From contig CAVQER010000001.1 in the NCBI GenBank assembly GCA_963711595.1, positions 62,001 to 126,000 on the forward strand: DNA of 64,000 nt, written 5' to 3'. Below, piece after piece: positions 59,887 to 64,000 of this stretch; position 1 is the first letter of the stretch, and each line of letters begins with the position of its first letter. The position numbers and the translations under genes are program-made. This DNA comes from JAUSIF01 sp963711595 (GTDB lineage: Bacteria; Pseudomonadota; Alphaproteobacteria; Rhizobiales; Xanthobacteraceae). The notes under the pieces were generated by a model. That model ran no database searches, was not told the DNA's origin, and saw nothing but the letters and a program-made list of their open reading frames with translations.

Positions 59887-62129
59887 GTGCGCCACCCCGG
59901 TGGTGCTCGCCGTCGTCGATGAAGACGACATCAATAACTACAATCCGAACTGGGCGACGGCCAACTCCGGCATCGAAGGCTCGACCGGCACGAGCCCGAA
60001 CGACGGCGATGGCGACGGCTCGGTAACCGGCGATCCGGAAGCCAACACTACCGGTCCCGCGGTCACCACCGGCACGCTCGCCGGCCTCGTCGCCCTTCCC
60101 GGCGCGGACGAGCCGCTCAAGTATGAGTTCGTCGCCGACGCCGCGGTCCGGACCTACCTTACGAAGTCTCGGTTTGGAGTCGAAGGGCGCGCTTCTCTCC
60201 TACGACCTGAACACCGACGGCGTAATTATTGGCTTCGTCGACATCGGTGGCGCGGGCGCCATGAGCTGGCAGCCGGCGAACGACGACCGTCTGGTCTTCA
60301 AGCTGACCCTGAATCCCGACGGCTCGTTCAAGTTCGAGCTGCACGACCAGCTCGACCACGACGCGCCCTTCGACGACGCAAGCGATGTCGAGGGCCCGGG
60401 CGACAACGAGCCGTACGCGGACCAGAACTACGATCTGCAGGACAGCGATCCGAACAGCGACGTCACGTTCATCGACTTCGGCAAGATCACCCAGGCGTCG
60501 GACTTCGACAACGATCCGGTCAGCCTCGAGGGACGCTTCCTCATCCAGATCCGCGACGACATCCCGATCGCGCTCGACGACAAGGACTTCGTCCAGGAAG
60601 GCAAGACCGACGGCGTCAAGAACACGACCACCGGCAACGTGATCACGGGTATCGACCCAGACGCCGATCCGGAAAACATCCTGCTGCAGGCCGACGAGAT
60701 CGGTGCCGACGAGCCGCCGTCACTCTGCACGGTCAAGCACGACGGCGAGACCTACACGCTGGACGACGCTGACGATAACGGTCTCCTCACCATCGAGACC
60801 GAGCTCGGCGGCAAGCTCGAGATCCAGATGACCGGCCCGAACGCCGGCCAATACACTTATACGGCGCCCTGCTCCACCGACCATCCGCCGGCAGTGTCAC
60901 TGTTCACGGTGTCGGTCGGCAACGTGCCGGCGGGCGTCACGATCACGGCATTCGACCCGACCGCCCCGAACCCATCGAACCCGGGTGACGTGCTCCCGGT
61001 CGTGGGCAAAGGCTTCGGCGTCGCGAGCCCCGGACCGGGCGGCGGCGATGACGACGGCATCGGCGAGCCCCGCTTCGACGAGATCAACCACACCTCGGGC
61101 GGCACGTCGGAAACGTTGATCTTCAAGCTCGATGGCGATGCGGTGGCCACCAAGGCCAACGTCGACCTCTCCTTCTTCTTTGGTCCGGCGGAAGCCGGCG
61201 TCGGCAGCGAGCGCGGCCATTGGGAAGCGTTCCTGAACGGCGTCTCCGTCGGCAGCTCCGACTTCACGGCCACGTCGCCCAGCGGCGACTCCAGCACCGT
61301 CGTCTCGGTGGGCGGCTGCGCCTTCGACGAGATCCGCTTCACGGCACTGATCGGGACCGCCGACGCGTCCGGTCAGGGCGACAGCTCCGACTACTACGTC
61401 AAGCAGATCGAGTTCATCAACGAGCCGCCGGTCAGCGAGAGCTTCGAATACGCGCTCAAGGACTATGACGGCGACAAGGATCACGCGACGCTGACGATCA
61501 AGATCGGCGACGGCGTGCCGTCGATCCAGGTGGATCCGTCGCGCAGCTCGTTCCTGCTCGACCTCGACGAGACGCACGCGGCGCCGGTCGGCGTCGACAC
61601 CTACAACGCCGCAATCGGCGAAACTGAAATCCCTCGGCGGCCCGCCGAACGGCGAGCTCGACGACGTCGGCGCCGGCCCGACCGACCCGCCCAACACGAA
61701 TGGCGTATTCGGCAGCCTGAGCACGGACACGCCGAACGAGCTGTTCAATCTGTTCAGCGTGACCGTCGACCCGGGTCCGGATATTCCGCCGGTCATCGAC
61801 TACGACTTCCAGCTGCTTCTCAAGGATGCACTGGGCCTCAACCTCGCCCCGGGCGTCGGTGTGCAGACCATATTGTCGGTCACCGATCCGGAAGGCGCAT
61901 TCGGCGACGACTCCATCTACCTGTTCAAAGAGCTTGATGGCTCGATCACGGGACGCGTCGGAAACGGCGCCGGCAATCCGATCGCCTTCACGGTCAGCAT
62001 TTCGGACCCGGTCGACAATCCGGAGGATCCGAGCGACGCGACGCTCAAGGTCGATCAGATTCTCGCGATCGACCACCACCAGTATCTGCTGGATCAGGGC
62101 TTCGCGTTCAACGCGGCGAACGGCAACTA

Positions 62130-62560
62130 CTACAAGCTCGTCGACGGCGACTTCGACTGGACCACCGCCAGCGCGCAAGCCGGCGCCTTGGGCGGCTTCC
62201 TCGCGACGGTCACGAGCGCGCAGGAAAATGCTTTCATCGCCGGTCTGTTCGACGACAACGCGGCCACCTCGCCGGACGGCGCCTGGCTAGGCGGCGGCGA
62301 CACGGCCGTCGAAGGCGTTTACCGCTGGCTCACCGGACCGGAAGCCGGCCAGCTGTTCACCTATACGAATTGGGAGCTGAACGCCCTTCCGTTCCCGCAG
62401 CAGGAGCCGAACGACGCCCAGTTCCCGGGTGACGACGATTTCGTCACCATCGGCCGCTTCGATACGAGCTTCAGCGGCGACGCGGGCACGTGGAACGACG
62501 ACGGCGACCCGAGTCACGGGGGCGCGCGCGGCTATGTCGTCGAAATCTCCGGCAATCAGT
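62130..62560 (+). other. C-type lectin-like domain within the giant gene
   Basis: NYYKLVDGDFDWTTASAQAG, then GGFLATVTSAQENAFIAGLF, GAWLGGGD, YTNWELN, QEPND and GTWNDDG are the landmarks of a C-type lectin fold; EPN and WND are the Ca2+/sugar-binding motifs. The usual disulfide cysteines are missing, as is common in bacterial forms. Confidence 0.75.
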
Positions 62561-62772
62561 TCGACCAGCAGGCGTTCCTCGACATCTTCGGCGGCAGCGA
62601 TCTCGCCGGCATCGCGGTCCAGCTCACCGCGACCGTGACCGACGACGATGGGGAACTCGAACTCCAACTCCGCCGAGCGCAACGTCACGAACATGATCTC
62701 GTTCGACGACGACGGCCCCGTCATCGTCGGCGACCCGGACTGCATCGACCTCGTCGAGGACCCGGGGCTCAT

Positions 62773-63800
62773 CGCCAACTTCGTCTTTATTCTCGACACC
62801 TCCGGCAGCGTCGACGACATATTCGCGCTGCTGCAGGACGCCGCGAACGATCTGCTGGACGCACTTGGCAACTCCGGCGCGCAGGATCTGCGCGTTCATA
62901 TTGTCGAGTTCAACAACGCTGCTTCCGTTGTCGGCACTTACGATCTCATCACCGGCGGCGTGGAAAACGCAGCGGCGCTCGCCGACGCGATCGCGGACGT
63001 CGACGCGCTCAATTCCGACGGCAACACCAACTACGAGGCTGGATTCCAGCAAGCGCTTCTCTGGATTCAGGGCGGCTCCAAGACCATCGCGGTCACTGAG
63101 ACGATGGCGTCGTTCGACGCCAACTCCGCTGGCGACGACGACACTGCCCGTATCGTCGGCGACGGCAACAATCAGGTCGCGCTGATTTCGGGCTGGACGT
63201 CGCCTGGCACCCTGAACGCCGAAATGCAGGACGTCGGCGGCAACATAACCGACGGCTGGGGCGTTGCGGGAACCAATGTCAACAATCCGCCGAACGACCT
63301 GATGCGCGTCGACTTCGGGGCATTCAATTCCTTCGGCGTGCCGAACTATGTGTCCGGTGGCTTCAATGGCGTGCATGTCCTAAGCGCGACTTTCACGCTG
63401 GACGACAACACGGACGGCAACAACACCACCTTCAACTGGACGATCCACTTCACCGACGCCACCACGGAAGCTGGCAGCCAGTCGGTTGGCGGCAGCACCA
63501 ATGTGACGCTTGCCGGTACCGGCGGCAATCTCGGCAAGGAAATCGCCTACATCAATTTCACGGTCTCAGGCCCCGACAGTGACGACGCAGGCGACGTCGA
63601 CCTCGTATCGGTCGTCACCATGCCGGTTCTCCCCGGCACGCTGATCGACGCCGACGTCAACGAGGTGATCTTCCTCTCCGACGGCGAGCCGAACCGCGCC
63701 TTCGACAACAACTTCAACGTGATCACGGTCGGTGCGCAGGATGCGATCGACCAGATTCGTGGCGTCGACGACGCGAGCAACGAGGTCGGCCAGACCGAAT
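62773..63800 (+). other. von Willebrand factor A domain, split by an inserted beta domain
   Basis: ANFVFILDTSGSVDD gives the MIDAS DxSGS, NTNYEAGFQQALLWI its Thr position, and VIFLSDGEPN its third Asp. Between the latter two about 190 residues are inserted (SKTIAVTETMASFDANSAGD to about 63650), rich in beta strands and Asn/Thr. The domain resumes after it with AFDNNFNVITVGAQDAIDQI. Confidence 0.7.
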
Positions 63801-64000
63801 CCGACGGCGACGGCGCCGGCCAGGATCAAGCGTTCAACATCAATGCGTATGGCGTGAACCTGCAACCGGGTTCGGCTGATATCGATGACGCTGACGAGAG
63901 CGACACGGACATCAACCAGGCGGGCGGCCTGAACGAAAGCGGCGGCACCGATGACAATTCCGTCCGGCTGTTCAGCGACGGCGTGCAGATCGCGCTCGTC

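Larger units (their letters stand above)
55103..64000 (+). pseudogene. Giant T1SS-type surface/secreted adhesin, 3' end beyond the window, frameshifted as written
   Basis: The gene starts ATG 55103 (MNAPIKLAQATTPGAAEIRT). A 240-residue N-terminal region has no Sec signal. It is followed by repeated modules of about 200-250 residues in the style of DUF5801/T1SS-143: a VDEDD opening, NDGDGDGS, GxLAGLVxxGADEPLxFxF, DRLVFxxxLxxxGxxxFELHDQxDHDPP, then a DxDxDxV strand and IRDDIP. Such proteins are exported by type I secretion and act as Ca2+-dependent adhesins. To read through, shifts are needed near 55920, 56041, 56768, 56857, 57317, 57579, 58975, 60164, 61623 and 62653. After 62653 the frame stays open to the edge. 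No stop occurs inside any true-frame segment. No C-terminal GGxGxDxxx nonapeptides are seen yet. Confidence 0.85.

Noticed and set aside
55900..62660. Programmed ribosomal frameshifting as the explanation for the shifts in the giant gene
   Set aside because: The junctions (for example GAC-G-GGC, GAT-C-CTC, CTC-G-AGC, CCG-C-TTC, ACG-A-AGT, GAA-A-CTG) share no slippery sequence, stop codon or downstream structure, and both signs occur. A programmed signal would not be expected ten times in different contexts.
61759..64000. RTX calcium-binding nonapeptides (GGxGxDxxx) in the visible part of the giant protein
   Set aside because: Asp/Gly-rich segments are frequent, but I found no tandem nonapeptide array before the window ends, so the RTX label is withheld for the visible part.
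1..64000. tRNA or rRNA genes
   Set aside because: I checked the larger intergenic stretches by eye for cloverleaf patterns and T-loop GGTTCGAATCC-like boxes and found none; a tRNAscan run would settle it.

Overview
The window is chromosomal DNA of a GC-rich alphaproteobacterium. The best guess is the order Hyphomicrobiales (Rhizobiales), close to Bradyrhizobiaceae/Xanthobacteraceae. Pointers are an Omp2b-type porin (51568-52971), the order hdaA-ppk-ppx-rnd-aspS, the block fabD-fabG-acpP-fabF-mltG-yicC-gmk, rpsF-rpsR-DUF2232-rplI, many 30-90-residue secreted or membrane proteins, and abundant palindromic intergenic repeats. I found no tRNA, rRNA, CRISPR array, prophage or classical insertion sequence.

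Layout. 1-3.7 kb: small secreted and membrane proteins, a glutathione peroxidase and a frameshifted solute-binding-protein gene. 4-22 kb (housekeeping): an EAL-type c-di-GMP phosphodiesterase, aspS, a ThDP enzyme, rhlE-infA, rnd, ppx/ppk (polyphosphate), hdaA (DnaA inactivation), an AI-2E-family permease, a CDP-alcohol phosphatidyltransferase, purM-purN, a TerC protein and ndk. 22-28 kb: a frameshifted multi-pass membrane protein, a DinB protein, a periplasmic sulfurtransferase followed by a YeeE/YedE transporter, and a methyltransferase. 28-40 kb: holC and a frameshifted pepA, then the envelope operon lptF-lptG-lptD-surA-like-pdxA-rsmA, a small membrane protein and a zinc alcohol dehydrogenase. 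40-46 kb: the fatty-acid/cell-wall block on the minus strand. 46-50 kb: a sulfite-oxidase-type molybdoenzyme and the rpsF operon. 50-55 kb (accessory): a DUF559 endonuclease gene enclosed by inverted repeats, an XRE regulator divergent from the porin, hypothetical genes and dense repeats. 55.1-64 kb: one giant surface/secreted protein gene (at least about 2960 codons, running off the end) with DUF5801/T1SS-143-like repeats, a DUF642-like module, a DUF4114-like module, a C-type lectin domain and a von Willebrand A domain.

Three things stand out. First, a DUF559 endonuclease gene is framed by long inverted palindromic arms, and a gene-less version of the same arms lies inside the rpsF operon, so this may be a small mobile or domesticated cassette. 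Second, single-base frameshifts occur in three ordinary genes and ten times in the giant adhesin gene; nearly all are of the +1 type with no stop codons in the continuing frame. Third, several short palindromic families build composite modules at gene ends. All function calls rest on reading motifs by eye; no database search was run.
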